From Actinacidiphila cocklensis (GTDB lineage: Bacteria > Actinomycetota > Actinomycetes > Streptomycetales > Streptomycetaceae), in the NCBI RefSeq assembly GCF_907177275.1, contig NZ_CAJSLV010000001.1, positions 186,001 to 250,000 of the forward strand: DNA of 64,000 nucleotides, given 5' to 3'. Positions 52,957 to 59,961 of this stretch are shown in pieces. The position numbers were made by a program, and so were the translations under genes. Within the stretch, counting starts at the first letter, position 1. Each line of letters opens with the position of its first letter. A model generated the notes under the pieces. The model made no database searches, had not been told where the DNA came from, and worked only from the letters and a program-made list of their open reading frames with translations.

Positions 52957-53580
52957 TCAGTGCGGCGGTGGCCCGTCCGTCGCGGGCCGCAGCGCGTCTG
53001 CCACGAGATCCAGCAGCCGTCCGGTCAGGTGCGGGCTGTTGCCTGCGGTCGTCGACATGAACACTCCGAGGAGCATCATCGTGACCGCCTCCGGTTCCAC
53101 GTCCGCCCGCAGGGAGCCCGTCTTCGCGCCGGCGTCGAGGATCTCCGCGATCGCCGCGGTGATCCGCTCCCGGGTGGCAGGTGTCGCGATGGTGCCCGAG
53201 GCCCACCCCGCGCGCAGGGTGTCGGAGATGCCGCGCTTGACCGCGGTGAACGCCGCATAGCGGTCCATCCACGCACGCAGCGCCGCCTCGGGCGGCAGCT
53301 CGCGGAGCAGCGCGGGGGCGCTGGCGACGACGGCGTCGAGTTCGGTCGCGTAGATGGCCTCGACGAGCGCTTCGCGGGTGGGGAAGTGGCGGTAGAGCGT
53401 GCCGATCCCGACGCCGGCCTCGCGGGCGATGGCGTCGAGGGTGGCGTTGCCGTCGGTCGCGGCGAAGGCGTCGCGGGCGACGGCGAGCAGCCGTTCGCGG
53501 TTGCGCTGTGCGTCGGCCCGGGCCGGACGTCCGGGCGCCTTCGCCGACCGGTCGGGGGTGGGGGAGTCGGGAGCAGCCAA
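52957..53580 (-). CDS. TetR-family regulator, 207 aa
   Basis: TetR regulator with an HTH in ATLDAIAREAGVGIGTLYRH followed by FPTREALVEAIYATELDA and a C-terminal ligand domain. The start is a TTG at 53580 with GGAGGG 8 bases upstream. Two near-identical palindromic sites (53580-53598 and 53616-53634) cover its start and the promoter of the divergent aldo/keto reductase gene, so it very probably represses both. This arrangement is common for TetR proteins that sense a toxic aldehyde or ketone. Confidence 0.92.
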   Translation of the reverse strand: MAAPDSPTPDRSAKAPGRPARADAQRNRERLLAVARDAFAATDGNATLDAIAREAGVGIGTLYRHFPTREALVEAIYATELDAVVASAPALLRELPPEAALRAWMDRYAAFTAVKRGISDTLRAGWASGTIATPATRERITAAIAEILDAGAKTGSLRADVEPEAVTMMLLGVFMSTTAGNSPHLTGRLLDLVADALRPATDGPPPH

Positions 53581-53598
53581 AACGGAGACCCTCCGGTT
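53580..53598. promoter_or_regulatory. TetR operator, copy 1
   Basis: AAACGGAGACCCTCCGGTT; 17 of 19 identical to copy 2, overlapping the TetR start codon. Confidence 0.65.
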
Positions 53599-53615
53599 GG
53601 TGTTACGGTGGCCGT

Positions 53616-53634
53616 AAACGGAGTCCCTCCGTTT
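53616..53634. promoter_or_regulatory. TetR operator, copy 2
   Basis: AAACGGAGTCCCTCCGTTT: perfect 8-bp arms with a 3-base centre, 36 bp from copy 1, in the divergent TetR/AKR promoter. Confidence 0.75.
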
Positions 53635-53665
53635 GCCTCCATCATCTCATGAGAGTGGGACTGCC

Positions 53666-54601
53666 ATGGCGTCCACTGCCCGGTCCGACCAGCTCACCGC
53701 CCTCGGAACAGCACGACCCGGCGGGCCCGGCGCGCTCGCGGGCCGCAGCGTCTCGCGTGTCGGCTACGGCGCCATGCAGCTGCCGCGGCTGGACCGCGAT
53801 GCCGCGATCTCCCTGCTGAGGCAGGCTGCCGACCTGGGTGTCGATCACGTCGACACCGCCCACTTCTACGGCAACGGCTTCGCCAACGAGGTGATCGCCG
53901 CCGCGCTCCGCCCCGAGGACGACGTCCTGGTCGTCAGCAAGGTCGGCGCAGAACCCGCCACGGGCGGGCGCATCCCGCTGCGCCTGGCCCAGCGGCCCGA
54001 GCAGCTCCGGGCCGGCGTCGAGGACAACCTCAGGAGCCTCGAGCTCGACCGGATTCCCCTCGTCAACCTGCGCCGCGCCGACCACGGCCCGGGCCTGCGC
54101 GCCGAGGGCGACCAGATCGTCGACCTCGACGACCAGCTCGCCGTGATGACCGAACTGCGCGACGAGGGCAAGATCGGCGCCATCGGTCTCAGCAGCGTCT
54201 CCCTGGACGCACTGCGGCATGCCCTCCCCGCGGGCATCGCCTGCGTGCAGAACGCCTACAGCCTGGTCTCACGCGACGACGAGGACCTGGTGCGGCTCTG
54301 CCTCGCCGAGGGCATCGCCTGGGTGCCGTACTTCCCGCTCGGCGGCGCCTACGCCGGCCTGCCGAAGGTCACCGAGGAGCCCGCCGTCGTCGCGGCGGCG
54401 CGGACACTGGGCGTCTCCGCCGCGCAGGTCGGCCTGGCCTGGCTGCTCCACCACACCCCCAACACGCTCCTGATCCCCGGCACCGCCGACGCCGAGCACC
54501 TGCGGGCGAACGTCGACGCGGGTGCGGTCACCCTCGACGAGGCGACGCTCGCCGCGCTCGGCGCAGTCCCCTCGCGCTCGGGCGACATCGAGACCCGATG
54601 A
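53666..54601 (+). CDS. aldo/keto reductase, 311 aa
   Basis: TIM-barrel NADPH-dependent reductase. Catalytic Asp63 and Tyr68 (VDTAHFYGNG) and Lys92 (VVSKVG) are present. The position of the usual catalytic His (DLYxxHxPD in most AKRs) reads LVNLRRADHG, i.e. Arg136, so the tetrad is atypical. GLSSVS and an NxYS segment (QNAYSLVSR) plus a C-terminal LIPGTADAEHL match the AKR fold. The ATG at 53666 lies 32 bp after the second TetR operator. Probably induced by the compound that the TetR senses. Confidence 0.92.
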   Translation: MASTARSDQLTALGTARPGGPGALAGRSVSRVGYGAMQLPRLDRDAAISLLRQAADLGVDHVDTAHFYGNGFANEVIAAALRPEDDVLVVSKVGAEPATGGRIPLRLAQRPEQLRAGVEDNLRSLELDRIPLVNLRRADHGPGLRAEGDQIVDLDDQLAVMTELRDEGKIGAIGLSSVSLDALRHALPAGIACVQNAYSLVSRDDEDLVRLCLAEGIAWVPYFPLGGAYAGLPKVTEEPAVVAAARTLGVSAAQVGLAWLLHHTPNTLLIPGTADAEHLRANVDAGAVTLDEATLAALGAVPSRSGDIETR

Positions 54602-54608
54602 CACCTGC

Positions 54609-54659
54609 CGCGTCCCGCACCGCGGGCGGCCGGCGTGGACGGCCGGGGTGCGGGACGCG
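54609..54659 (+). terminator. hairpin terminator
   Basis: Perfect 13-bp arms CGCGTCCCGCACC (54609-54621) and GGTGCGGGACGCG (54647-54659) with a G+C-rich inner stem, 8 bp after the AKR stop. Confidence 0.8.
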
Positions 54660-54679
54660 TGGCGGTGGCGCGGCTGCGG

Positions 54680-54836
54680 CTACCGCACGGCCGGGCTGTC
54701 GATGTTGGCGCCGGTGGCCTTGGTGAGGGTCGCCCGGACGGTGACGTTCGCGCCCGAGGGATCCGAGGCGTGGGCCGATCGTGGTCGCGGCGGAGGGCGG
54801 CACGTGCAGGAAGAACCAGGCGTAGACGGGCCGTCC
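54680..54836 (-). pseudogene. frameshifted 3-prime remnant of an unknown exported-type protein
   Basis: On the minus strand, one frame ends in GANVTVRATLTKATGANIDS then PAVR and a TAG at 54680-54682, a well-formed C-terminal beta-strand sequence. A second frame just upstream reads VYAWFFLHVPPSAATTI and then becomes low-complexity Arg/Pro. Joining the two by one frameshift near 54770 gives a continuous plausible C-terminus. No start or full-length frame is present. I cannot name the parent family. Confidence 0.4.
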
Positions 54837-55037
54837 GCGCCCAGCGCCGCATCTCATGAGGCAACGCGTCGCTGGTCTCTGGATGAATGCAAGGTGTCGC
54901 ACCGGGGAACGTTCTCCCACCCGTGTCGGGGGGCTCGAATCATGTCGGCTGCTTTGGCGATTCTTGACCTAAATGATCCGCTTGGTCTTTTGGGTCGACG
55001 CTGGTGCAGCGTGGCTCCTGTCGATATCTTCTGCCCC

Positions 55038-55580
55038 ATGAAATCAGCCGAGTTCCTCAAGCGCGCCGGTGCCGTGGCCACGGCCTTCGTGGCGGCCGCA
55101 TGCTTCGGGATCCTGGTGCCCGCGCCCGCGGAGGCTGCGGCTCAGATCCCCACGTACTGGACTTTCTCGAACCTCTGGGTGGGCAATGGAAATACCTGCC
55201 TGACCGGGGGGCAAATCCAGTCGAACGGCACGGCGCACGCGTTCATGTCCACCTGCAACGGAAGTTCCTTCCAGCAGTGGGACTGGCGTGGCGCGGACCC
55301 GGGAGCCACGTATCCCGCCCTTGAACTCCAGAACAAGGCCACGGGGCTGTGCCTGGCGACCGATCACAAGAGCTGGGACGGAAATGCGGTCTGGGTGAGC
55401 AGCTGCGACTGGAGCGACGGCAGGCGGTTCATGTGGTTGAGCAGTGGCGGGGGCTATCACTACCTCATGGCCAACCTGGACCTTCCCAACGTCTTTCTGA
55501 CCCCGCGGGAAAACGGCGCCGTCTACGCCAACAACACCAGTGACTCGGCCATGGACTCATGGATCGGCAGCCACTCGTGA
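55038..55580 (+). CDS. small secreted ricin-like (beta-trefoil) protein, 180 aa
   Basis: An N-terminal Sec signal (MKSAEFLKRAGAVATAFVAA, cleavage after PAEA near residue 34) precedes a compact Trp- and Cys-rich domain. QQW-type trefoil motifs are visible: CLTGGQIQSNGTAHAF, then CNGSSFQQWDWRG, LELQNKATGLCLATDHKSWD, and CDWSDGRRFMWL. Two Cys pairs are conserved with the paralog at 55698 and partly with 56376. No ribosome site is seen, so initiation may be leaderless. Probably a carbohydrate- or wall-binding lectin-like protein; activity untested in this sequence. Confidence 0.82.
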   Translation: MKSAEFLKRAGAVATAFVAAACFGILVPAPAEAAAQIPTYWTFSNLWVGNGNTCLTGGQIQSNGTAHAFMSTCNGSSFQQWDWRGADPGATYPALELQNKATGLCLATDHKSWDGNAVWVSSCDWSDGRRFMWLSSGGGYHYLMANLDLPNVFLTPRENGAVYANNTSDSAMDSWIGSHS

Positions 55581-55643
55581 CCCGGTGCTGGGCGACGGCT
55601 TAGGCCGGCCCGTCCCGGTTGTCGGCCCAGTGCTGCGAGAGAA

Positions 55644-55677
55644 CCGGCCACCAGGTCAGGATCTGCCTGGTGGCCGG
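55644..55677. terminator. bidirectional hairpin terminator
   Basis: Perfect 12-bp arms CCGGCCACCAGG (55644-55655) and CCTGGTGGCCGG (55666-55677), between two convergent paralogs. Confidence 0.85.
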
Positions 55678-55697
55678 CTCGTGCGGTTCGTGACGTC

Positions 55698-56240
55698 CTA
55701 GAAGGTGCCGTTCCACTCGTTGTCGAACTGCCCGTTGTACACGGCGCCCGCAGCCGTGGGCCGCAGCTCGGCGTAGTCCCCGTAGGGAGGGTGGGTGAAA
55801 TCCGACATGAGCTCTCCACCGGAATTGGGCTCGGAGTTGAAGACGTACCGGAAACGCATGCCCGGCCGCCATTCGCAGGTGCTGGCCCAGACGGCGTTGT
55901 TGTCCTCGTTCTTGTAGTCGGTGGCCAGGCACAGGCCGGTGGCCTTGTTCTGCAATTCAAGGAAGCTGGGGTTCGTGGGATCCTCGCCGCGCCAGTCCCA
56001 CTTCTGGTAGGAGCTTCCGGTGCAGGTCGCCATGAACACGGAGGCCGTTCCCGCGCTGTTTGTCTTCCCCCCGGTCAGGCATTGGTTCGGATAAAAGGTG
56101 TTGTTGCTGAAGCTCCAGTACACGGGCTCGGGAGCAGCGGCCTGTGCTGCGATGGGCGGCGTCAGGAATGCCATTCCGGAGGCCGCTACGAAGAGCAGAG
56201 CAGCGCGGTTCCTACGATTCTTGCGGAGAGTTCTCTTCAC
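55698..56240 (-). CDS. small secreted ricin-like (beta-trefoil) protein, 180 aa
   Basis: Exactly the same length as its convergent neighbour at 55038 and a clear paralog: PVYWSFSNNTFYPNQCLTGG / PTYWTFSNLW, ATCTGSSYQKWDWRGEDP / STCNGSSFQQWDWRGADP, and the shared ELQNKATGLCLATDxK block. The N-terminal signal (VKRTLRKNRRNRAALLFVAA, cleavage near residue 36) comes from a GTG at 56240 with no obvious ribosome site. Cysteines are conserved pairwise with the neighbour. The C-terminal third is different (VFNSEPNSGGELMSDFTHPP), so the copies have diverged. Confidence 0.82.
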   Translation of the reverse strand: MKRTLRKNRRNRAALLFVAASGMAFLTPPIAAQAAAPEPVYWSFSNNTFYPNQCLTGGKTNSAGTASVFMATCTGSSYQKWDWRGEDPTNPSFLELQNKATGLCLATDYKNEDNNAVWASTCEWRPGMRFRYVFNSEPNSGGELMSDFTHPPYGDYAELRPTAAGAVYNGQFDNEWNGTF

Positions 56241-56375
56241 GCGCCAAACGTAGCCGGAACTTTTGTGGTGCGCCAGCCCTGTTCGGGAATGCGGTTTTGT
56301 GCTTCCGCCCCGGGTCCACCGGTGAGCGGCGGAAACGGCCACACGGGCCGAACTTGCGAAAGAAGGATGCCGTCG

Positions 56376-56921
56376 ATGTGGGGAAAGACCGGAATACGCA
56401 ATGTCTCGCGGCCTGCGGCCGTTGCCGCCGCGCTGTGCTCCGCACTGTTCGGAGCGACGCTCGCCCTGCCGATCGCGCCGGCCGCGTCCGCGGCGACCAC
56501 GTACTGGTCGTTCGACAACGCCAAGCGCGGATGCCTCGAATCGACCGCCTCGGGCACGGTTTTCGAGGGTGCCTGTGACAGCGGCAACGTACAACAGGAC
56601 TGGTACTGGACGGGTTCCATGAACTCCCAGGGAAGGCGCATGCTCGCGAGCCGGGTGAGCGGCCGGTGCCTGGCGACCGACATCAAGTCCGGCCTGAACC
56701 AGGCCAACGCCGTCTGGACGAGCTTCACCTGCGACGCGGACGCCAGGGGGCAGCGCTGGCGGTTCGACTACAACGGCATCGACACCTACGGCCAGTTCGA
56801 CAGCGGGTACGGCACCGCTCTGCGTACCTCTCCCGGCCTGCCGGAATCCGTCTACAGCGACGAGTTCACGACGACCGTGGCTCTGGATTACTACTACTGG
56901 TCGACGTCCCTTTCGGGCTGA
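56376..56921 (+). CDS. small secreted ricin-like protein, 181 aa
   Basis: Third member of the set, more distant. ATG at 56376 with AAGGA 8 bases upstream. A Sec signal is present (NVSRPAAVAAALCSALFGAT, then an ASA cleavage region). The mature domain keeps TTYWSFDNAKRGCLE, CDSGNVQQDWYWTGSMNSQG, SGRCLATDIKSGLNQANAVW and FTCDADARGQRWRFDYN, aligning with the GLCLATD and QQWDW blocks of the other two. Function unknown. Ends 131 bp before a TetR gene. Confidence 0.8.
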   Translation: MWGKTGIRNVSRPAAVAAALCSALFGATLALPIAPAASAATTYWSFDNAKRGCLESTASGTVFEGACDSGNVQQDWYWTGSMNSQGRRMLASRVSGRCLATDIKSGLNQANAVWTSFTCDADARGQRWRFDYNGIDTYGQFDSGYGTALRTSPGLPESVYSDEFTTTVALDYYYWSTSLSG

Positions 56922-57006
56922 CCAGGCCTCCACGGGTCAGCTCGGCCGGCCCGGTCCGTGCGCTCAGGAATGCGCGGACAGCCCCCGGCGCACCACGGCC
57001 CGGCCG

Positions 57007-57040
57007 CGGTGCGTCGTCTACGGCTGTAGACGACGCACCG
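57007..57040. promoter_or_regulatory. TetR operator (self-site)
   Basis: A long inverted repeat with 14-bp arms (57007-57020 and 57027-57040) and core GTCTAC-GGCT-GTAGAC (57016-57031), 12 bp before the TetR ATG. The same core recurs at 59879-59894. Confidence 0.75.
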
Positions 57041-57052
57041 TATGCTCGTTTC

Positions 57053-57667
57053 ATGACTGCCGCACAGCCCTCTCGCCGGCGTGACGCCGCAGCGACGCGT
57101 GAAGCGATCCTGGCTGCCGCTGTCGTGGAGTTCACCGAGAACGGATACGCGGGAGCCGGTGTCCGGCAGATCGCCGAGCGGGCGGGGGTGACGGCGATGA
57201 TGATCAACCGTTACTTCGGCTCGAAGCAGAACCTGTTCGCCGAAGCGGTGGACCGCTCGTTCGGGCCGCCGACCGTTGTCGGCACCGAACGCAGCGGATT
57301 GACGCGCACCATAGCGCACGCACTCGCGGAGAACACGGCACCCGGCACCGAACGCCTCGATCCGTTTCTCCTCACCCTGCGGTCCGCGTCCGACCCCGAG
57401 GCGGCGGACATCGTCCGGCGCGGCATCGAGGCCCACGCGGGCGCGCGCCTCGCGGGGCTGATCGGCGGCTCCGAGGCGGAGCTCCGCGCTCAGCTCGGGC
57501 TCGCCCTGACCGCGGGGACCTGGCTGTTGCGCGCGGTCGTCGGCACCCGCGCGCTGGCGGGGGCCGACAACGACCGCCTCGCGGAGCTGCTGGCCGCCAT
57601 GCTGGAACCCGTCACCCGGGAAGCCGGTGCCGACCCCGCCCCGGGCTCCGGGGCCGCCGCGCAGTAG
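57053..57667 (+). CDS. TetR-family regulator, 204 aa
   Basis: TetR with an HTH in GAGVRQIAERAGVTAMMINR followed by YFGSKQNLFAEAVD and a C-terminal ligand domain (GLALTAGTWLLRAVVG). The ATG at 57053 directly follows its own palindromic operator, so it represses itself. The identical core site (GTCTAC-N4-GTAGAC) ahead of the SDR at 59962 makes that gene, and perhaps the divergent SDR, likely targets. Convergent with the MFS fragment, with only 15 bp between stops. Confidence 0.92.
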   Translation: MTAAQPSRRRDAAATREAILAAAVVEFTENGYAGAGVRQIAERAGVTAMMINRYFGSKQNLFAEAVDRSFGPPTVVGTERSGLTRTIAHALAENTAPGTERLDPFLLTLRSASDPEAADIVRRGIEAHAGARLAGLIGGSEAELRAQLGLALTAGTWLLRAVVGTRALAGADNDRLAELLAAMLEPVTREAGADPAPGSGAAAQ

Positions 57668-57682
57668 CCGGCCCCGACGCCA

Positions 57683-58460
57683 TCAGCCGGCGGCTTCAGG
57701 CAGTTCGGCCGGCGGCTGTTCCCGGGATGCGGGAGGGAGGTTGCCGCCATGGGTTTCCGGCCCGGCGGCGTGCCTGCCGCGGACGGCGGCCAGGGTGAGC
57801 CCGACCAGGAGTACGCCGATCGCGAGCAGGACCCAGACGACGGTGTGCAGTCCGTGGTCGGTGGCCCGCCGGCCGAAGGCCAGGCTGATCAGACCCGAGG
57901 AGAGGATTGCTCCGAGATAGGTGAAGGTGCGCATCAGTCCCGCGGCCACGCCGATGCTCTCGGGCGGGGCCTGGCGGTAGAGGGCGGCCTGGTTGCCGAG
58001 CATGCCCAGCCCCGAGGTGATGCCGAAGACCATGATGACCAGGACCAGGATCCACACCGGGGTGGTGTGGGTGAAGACCAGCAGCCCGGCCGAACCGGTG
58101 AGCGCTGCCGCGGCGGTGGCCAGCAGGGGGACGGCGAGGCTCTCGCGGCGGGCGAAGGGTATCGAGACCAGCGCGGCCAGTACGGACATGGGCAGCATCA
58201 CCAGGCCGACGCCCGTCGTGGACAGCCCGCGCCCCTCCTGCAGCCACTGTGACACCCCGTAGAAGATGCTGTAGATCAGCAGGAAGGTCACCGACACGCG
58301 GATGTAGGTGGCCGTCAGGGCACGGTTGCGGACCAGCATGCGCACATCGATGAAGGGGGCGCCGACGTGGCTTTCCCACCCGACGAGGACCCAGTGGGCG
58401 TGGTGAAGGTCGTTGAGGACGAACAGCAGGCAGGTGATCGCGCCGCCGAACAACGCGATG
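57683..58460 (-). pseudogene. C-terminal half of an MFS (DHA2-like) transporter
   Basis: From about 58460 leftward the frame reads ALFGGAITCLLFVLNDLHHA, then seven or so hydrophobic helices, with GVSQWLQEGRGLSTTGVGLV and a FGITSGLGMLGNQAALYRQA segment, matching the second half of DHA2-type (EmrB/QacA) drug-proton antiporters. The first half is not upstream: instead the frame joins, in another frame, the N-terminus of a PEP-mutase-like gene. No start codon with a ribosome site precedes it, so it is a remnant left by a deletion. Ends in a Pro-rich tail at 57683. Confidence 0.8.
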
Positions 58461-58728
58461 CATCGCCGAAGCCGACACCGCCGTCCACCACCAGCGGCAG
58501 CGACGAGCGCCGCCGGACGGCGGCCGCGGCGGACGCGAGTTCGCCGACCGTCAGCAGCGCCTCGGATATCGCCAGCGAGTAGCCCAGGCCTCCGCCGCCC
58601 AGGTAGCCGCCGTCGAAGCCGAGTTGTTCGCACAGCCGGGCGGTCAGGGCGTCGGGGACGTAGGGGATCATCAGCGGACCCCCGGCCTCCACGCGGCGCC
58701 GGAACTCCCGACGGTTGAGATCACTCAT
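58460..58728 (-). pseudogene. N-terminal part of an isocitrate-lyase/PEP-mutase-like protein
   Basis: The ATG at 58728 opens MSDLNRREFRRRVEAGGPLM, then IPYVPDALTARLCEQLGFDG, GGYLGGGGLGYSLAISEALL and LPLVVDGGVGFGDA, the first three strands of an isocitrate-lyase/phosphonomutase-superfamily barrel (the VDGGVGFGD block corresponds to the metal-binding strand). The match ends at the Asp-Ala codons near 58460; from there the frame is out of register with an MFS transporter. The barrel is missing its C-terminal two-thirds, so the gene is inactive. It follows the SDR at 58797 by 68 bp on the same strand. Confidence 0.8.
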
Positions 58729-58796
58729 GCCGTATCCCTGTTCTCCGGTTCGGCCGGGCCGGGCGCCGCGTCGAGCGGCTGCAGGCCCGGGAAGGA

Positions 58797-59549
58797 TCAG
58801 ATGAAGATCGTGCCGCCGTCTGCGACGAGGACCTGGCCGGTGATTTCACGGGCCTGGTCGCCGAGGAGGAAGGCGATCGTCGACGCCACCCCTTCAGTGC
58901 TGGTGCGGCCCGGCAGGCAGCGGTCCTCGTCGGTCTCGCCGAGCCGGTCGGAGGGGAACTGGCCCAGCCGAGCCTGCTCGCGCACGCCCTCCGTCGCCAT
59001 GAGGCCGGGGCCCACCGCGTTGACGCGGACGCCGAACGGCCCGAACGCCTTGGCGAAGGACCGGGTCAGGCCGACGACCCCGCCCTTCGACGCGGCGTAG
59101 TCCGCGCCCGAGGCGATGCCCTTGAAGAACGTCAGGCTCGTCAGGTTGACGATCGAGCCGCCCCGCCCGTGCCGGCGCATCGACTCACCCGCGGCCCGTG
59201 CGCACAGGAAGCTGCCGGTGAGGTTGACGTCGATCGTCCTGCGCCAGGTCTGCGGGTCCAACTCGTCCCACGGGGACAGCGGGAAGACGGCCGCGTTGTT
59301 CACCAGGCCGTCCAGCCCGCCGGCCTGCTCCACCTCGGCGAACAGGGCGTCCACGGACTCCTCCGACGCGACGTCCAGGACGACCCTGCGCGCCACCTGC
59401 AAGCTGTCCGGCACCGGACGCACGTCCGCGGCCCACACCTCCCACCCCTGCTCGGCCAGCAGCTGGGCGAGCGTGAATCCCAGGCCTTGCGCGGCCCCCG
59501 TCACCACGGCGCGGCGCTGGATCAGGGCCGGGGAGTCAGAAGAACTCAT
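58797..59549 (-). CDS. short-chain dehydrogenase/reductase (SDR), 250 aa
   Basis: Classical SDR with TGAAQGLG, DVASEES, NNAA, catalytic Ser (NLTSLTF) and YxxxK (DYAASKGGVVG), and GQVLVADGGTIFI at the end. Cytosolic NAD(P)-dependent oxidoreductase. The ATG at 59549 has only a weak ribosome-like sequence. It heads a leftward group that continues into the broken PEP-mutase/MFS segment, and is divergent from the SDR at 59962 across a 412-bp region with two palindromes. Confidence 0.92.
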   Translation of the reverse strand: MSSSDSPALIQRRAVVTGAAQGLGFTLAQLLAEQGWEVWAADVRPVPDSLQVARRVVLDVASEESVDALFAEVEQAGGLDGLVNNAAVFPLSPWDELDPQTWRRTIDVNLTGSFLCARAAGESMRRHGRGGSIVNLTSLTFFKGIASGADYAASKGGVVGLTRSFAKAFGPFGVRVNAVGPGLMATEGVREQARLGQFPSDRLGETDEDRCLPGRTSTEGVASTIAFLLGDQAREITGQVLVADGGTIFI

Positions 59550-59804
59550 GATGTGTTTCCACCAATCTCATTCATGTCGTTACTGGTCGATCGGGACCCG
59601 CGCCCTCCCCGCGAGGTCGCTGTGGACGCGGTCCGGGGGGCCACCAGGTCCGTGGCCGGGGTCCGCGGCTGCGGCACAGCCCTCGGGGGCGAGCGGTTCA
59701 CAGGGCTTCACCGCGCACTGCTCTGCGCGTTGCTCTGCGCATGCGGGGCGGACGCGGCGCCCGTGGCCACGGGTCGGCCGAGCCGGCCTCGCGGCAGACC
59801 ATGC

Positions 59805-59826
59805 AGGCAACCTACGCAGGTTGCCT
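59805..59826. promoter_or_regulatory. second operator-like palindrome
   Basis: AGGCAACCT-ACGC-AGGTTGCCT: perfect 9-bp arms, unrelated in sequence to the TetR site 53 bp to its right. Confidence 0.55.
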
Positions 59827-59878
59827 ACCTTTTCTGCCCGGCCTCCGGTGGCCCGCGGGTGCTGCCGCGCGGTGCTTA

Positions 59879-59894
59879 GTCTACAGGTGTAGAC
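59879..59894. promoter_or_regulatory. TetR operator, second site
   Basis: GTCTACAGGTGTAGAC: the same 6-bp half-sites and 4-base gap as 57016-57031, 67 bp before the SDR at 59962. Confidence 0.75.
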
Positions 59895-59961
59895 TTTGGG
59901 ACCGGAGGCCGTTCCGCCGTGTCAGAAGGACGCGGGGCCGGTACTTGAAGGGAAGCAGCAC

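Larger units (their letters stand above)
54602..55037. other. intergenic region with terminator and gene remnant
   Basis: 436 bp between the aldo/keto reductase and the first ricin-like gene. It carries a terminator (54609-54659) and a leftward gene remnant (54680-54836), described separately. Confidence 0.5.
59550..59961. other. divergent promoter region with two palindromes
   Basis: 412 bp between two SDR genes transcribed apart. It contains the palindrome 59805-59826 and the TetR operator 59879-59894, described separately. Nothing else was seen in it. Confidence 0.6.
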
